A stretch of 5,467 bases of DNA, from positions 1 through 5,467 of the forward strand of contig WRFJ01000068.1 of assembly GCA_009778865.1 (NCBI GenBank). Direction: 5' to 3'. The notes beneath the pieces are model-generated. The model worked only from the letters and a program-made list of their open reading frames with translations. It was not told where the DNA came from and did not search any database. This document shows, piece after piece, positions 3,865-5,467 of the stretch; position 1 is the first letter of the stretch, and each line of letters starts with the position of its first letter. The DNA comes from Chloroflexota bacterium. GTDB lineage: Bacteria; Chloroflexota; Dehalococcoidia; Dehalococcoidales; WRFJ01. Position numbers and translations under genes: made by a program.

Positions 3865-5467
3865 ATGTTAATTACGAAGAAGAGATTTTGGGTAAGTTTA
3901 TGGGTTATACTGGCGTCTTTATTGTTATTGGGAGGTTTATCTTTTTTAGCCCCCAGAGCTCAGGCAGCCCATATTCCTGTATCAGACGCCAGCGAATTAC
4001 AGAATGTTATTAATAATGCTAATGACGGTGATGTTATTGAATTGCAGGATAACATTACTTTAAGCTTAACCTTAAATATTAATAACAAAACGATTACCAT
4101 TACCAGTTCTTTAGGAAATAAATTTACTATTACTGGTTCGGGCAGTGCCCCGGCCATTACCGTTGGCAATAATAGTACCCTTACATTAACCGATATTACT
4201 GTTATAGGTGACGGTCAGAACGGTATTAAGATTAATGATGGCGGTACTGTTATATTAAACAATAAGGCTGTGGTTACTCAGAGTGTTACCGGTGTTTATG
4301 TGAATACCGGTGGACAGCTTATTATGAATAACGGCAGTGTTATTACTGACAATAAAGCAACTACTAGCAGCATAAGCCTTTATGGCGGTGGTGTATATAA
4401 TAGAGGCACCTTCACCATGAACGGCGGTACCATCTCAGACAATACTGCTTCTTCTTACGGAGGAGGTGTCTGTAATTACAATACCTTTACTATGTTGGGG
4501 GGTAATATATCCAAAAACTCGGCCTACAATGGCGGCGGAGTATACAACAACCACTCTTTCAGCATGTCCGGCAGTGCTGCTGTTTCTGAAAACTCGGCCG
4601 TCTACAATGGCGGCGGCGTATACAACACGAGTTCTAGCGCCATTTTCAGTATGTCCGGCAATGCAGCTGTCTCAAATAATTATGCCACTAATTCTAGCTC
4701 CAACTCCGGTTTTGGTGGCGGCGTATATAACGCATCCAACACCTTTAATATGTCCGGCAGCGCAACTATCTCAGGTAACAACGCCCATTTCGGCGGCGGC
4801 ATATTTAACAATGGTTATGTTTATGCTGTCATGTCCGATAATGCGATTATTTCAAATAACATTGCCTCAGCCTATGGTGGCGGTATGTACAGCTGGATTA
4901 ATAGCACTTTCAATATGTCTGACAATGCAGCTATATCAAACAATCGTGCTAACTATGGCGGTGGTGTGTGCCAGTCTCAGAAAAGCACTCTCAATATGTC
5001 CGATTCTTCGGTTATCTCAGGTAATTTTGCCTACGGTAGCGGTGGCGGCATATACAACGACTATTGTACTTTCACCATGTCCGACAACGCTTCTGTTTTG
5101 GGCAACTCTGCCAATTGGGGTGGCGGCGTATATAACACAGGTACTAACAGCACTATAAACATTTTCAATATGTCAGACAATGCTGTTGTGTACGGCAATT
5201 TGGCCAACTACTACGGCGGCGGCGTGTACAATGGAACCTATAGTCTATTCACCATGGCCGGCGGTACCATTTCCAATAATAAAGCTTCAATAGACGGCGG
5301 CGGCATCTACAACAGCGCTCTCTCTAATGCCATAACTATTGAAGGCGGCACCATCTCTAACAACAAAGCCACCGGCAACGGCGGCGGCATATATGCAGGC
5401 AATCTATATGCAGGCAATCTAATGGTGGTCCTGACAATTGGAGCAGACGCTGTCTTCTTTGGCAACA
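3865..5467 (+). CDS. Secreted parallel beta-helix repeat surface protein, N-terminal part (runs off right edge)
   Basis: An uninterrupted frame of 534 codons, still open at the right edge. Residues 1-34 are a classical signal peptide: basic MLITKKR, a hydrophobic core (about 9-30), and a cleavage site after Ala-Gln-Ala (34). Residues 40-170 are a Thr/Ile/Asn-rich lead-in of beta-helix character (DASELQNVINNANDGDVIEL is the typical opening of such domains). From 174 on, 13 imperfect repeats carry the core GGG(V/I)YN, starting at 174, 199, 223, 249, 284, 310, 338, 365, 393, 419, 451, 478 and 506; spacing is mostly 24-28 residues, with stretches to 32 and 35. Between cores the pattern is roughly F-x-M-S-(G/D)-x-A-x-(I/V)-S-x-N-x-A. 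This matches right-handed beta-helix proteins of the polymorphic-outer-membrane-protein/adhesin type. Twice the core Tyr is Cys (203, 369). The wall anchor or further domains must lie beyond the window. Role: cell-surface adhesion or glycan binding, inferred. Confidence 0.88.
   Translation, partial: MLITKKRFWVSLWVILASLLLLGGLSFLAPRAQAAHIPVSDASELQNVINNANDGDVIELQDNITLSLTLNINNKTITITSSLGNKFTITGSGSAPAITVGNNSTLTLTDITVIGDGQNGIKINDGGTVILNNKAVVTQSVTGVYVNTGGQLIMNNGSVITDNKATTSSISLYGGGVYNRGTFTMNGGTISDNTASSYGGGVCNYNTFTMLGGNISKNSAYNGGGVYNNHSFSMSGSAAVSENSAVYNGGGVYNTSSSAIFSMSGNAAVSNNYATNSSSNSGFGGGVYNASNTFNMSGSATISGNNAHFGGGIFNNGYVYAVMSDNAIISNNIASAYGGGMYSWINSTFNMSDNAAISNNRANYGGGVCQSQKSTLNMSDSSVISGNFAYGSGGGIYNDYCTFTMSDNASVLGNSANWGGGVYNTGTNSTINIFNMSDNAVVYGNLANYYGGGVYNGTYSLFTMAGGTISNNKASIDGGGIYNSALSNAITIEGGTISNNKATGNGGGIYAGNLYAGNLMVVLTIGADAVFFGN
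5391..5420 (+). repeat. Perfect 15-base tandem duplication inside the surface-protein gene
   Basis: ATATGCAGGCAATCT occurs twice back to back (5391-5405 and 5406-5420) with no mismatch. It duplicates five residues in frame (YAGNL YAGNL). The other repeats of this gene have diverged at the DNA level, so an exact copy suggests recent slippage. Confidence 0.9.

Noticed and set aside
3960..4169. Minus-strand frame of 69 codons
   Set aside because: It is antisense to the lead-in of the surface protein. Its hydrophobic look comes from complementing Asn/Thr/Ile-rich codons.
4466..5158. Plus-strand frame of 230 codons rich in Thr, Ala and Pro
   Set aside because: It is the shifted frame of the beta-helix repeats, stays open only because the repeats share codons, and lacks a ribosome site; the true frame starts at 3865.
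3865..5467. CRISPR or DNA-level tandem array in the repeat-rich gene
   Set aside because: The repetition is at the protein level (GGG(V/I)YN cores) with diverged bases and unequal spacing. There are no identical direct repeats with spacers other than the single 15-base duplication.

Overview
The window is AT-rich and mostly compactly coded, with strong AGGAGG-type ribosome sites in places, a Crp/Fnr regulator beside an Fe-S protein, and a secreted repeat protein. This fits an anaerobic low-GC Firmicute (Clostridia or Negativicutes), probably host-associated. That assignment is an inference from gene content and style; there is no rRNA or other marker here.

Layout, left to right. (1) Positions 1-1007, minus strand: a two-component system. 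An OmpR/PhoB-type response regulator comes first and its sensor kinase follows, overlapping it by 23 bases; the kinase runs off the left edge. A promoter-like pair sits almost on top of the regulator's start codon, and a GC-rich hairpin with a T-run insulates the pair from what lies upstream. (2) Positions 1050-2027: a gene-poor, AT-rich stretch carrying a short IS1-like transposase remnant (minus strand), a doubtful 46-residue Cys-rich reading frame (plus strand) and a small stem-loop with two alternative pairings. (3) Positions 2028-3530: a divergent pair, a Crp/Fnr-family regulator (minus) and a 251-residue Fe-S protein (plus). They share an 84-base intergenic region with a perfect 16-base dyad, TGTTGT-N4-ACAACA. 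The dyad is centred about 41.5 bases upstream of the predicted start of the Fe-S gene transcript, which is the classical place for a Crp/Fnr activator. (4) Positions 3531-3864: AT-rich non-coding DNA ending in a strong ribosome site. (5) Positions 3865 to the right edge, plus strand: a large secreted protein with a signal peptide and at least 13 imperfect repeats built around Gly-Gly-Gly-(Val/Ile)-Tyr-Asn. It is almost certainly a parallel beta-helix surface protein, and it is still open at the window edge.

The sensor and regulator act together at the membrane. The Crp/Fnr protein is the likely direct regulator of the Fe-S gene and possibly of itself, in a redox or nitrosative stress role by analogy with hcp-linked clusters of anaerobes. 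The surface protein appears to be a separate unit. The most informative non-obvious items are the shared operator, the edge-truncated beta-helix gene with a fresh 15-base tandem duplication, and the transposase remnant.
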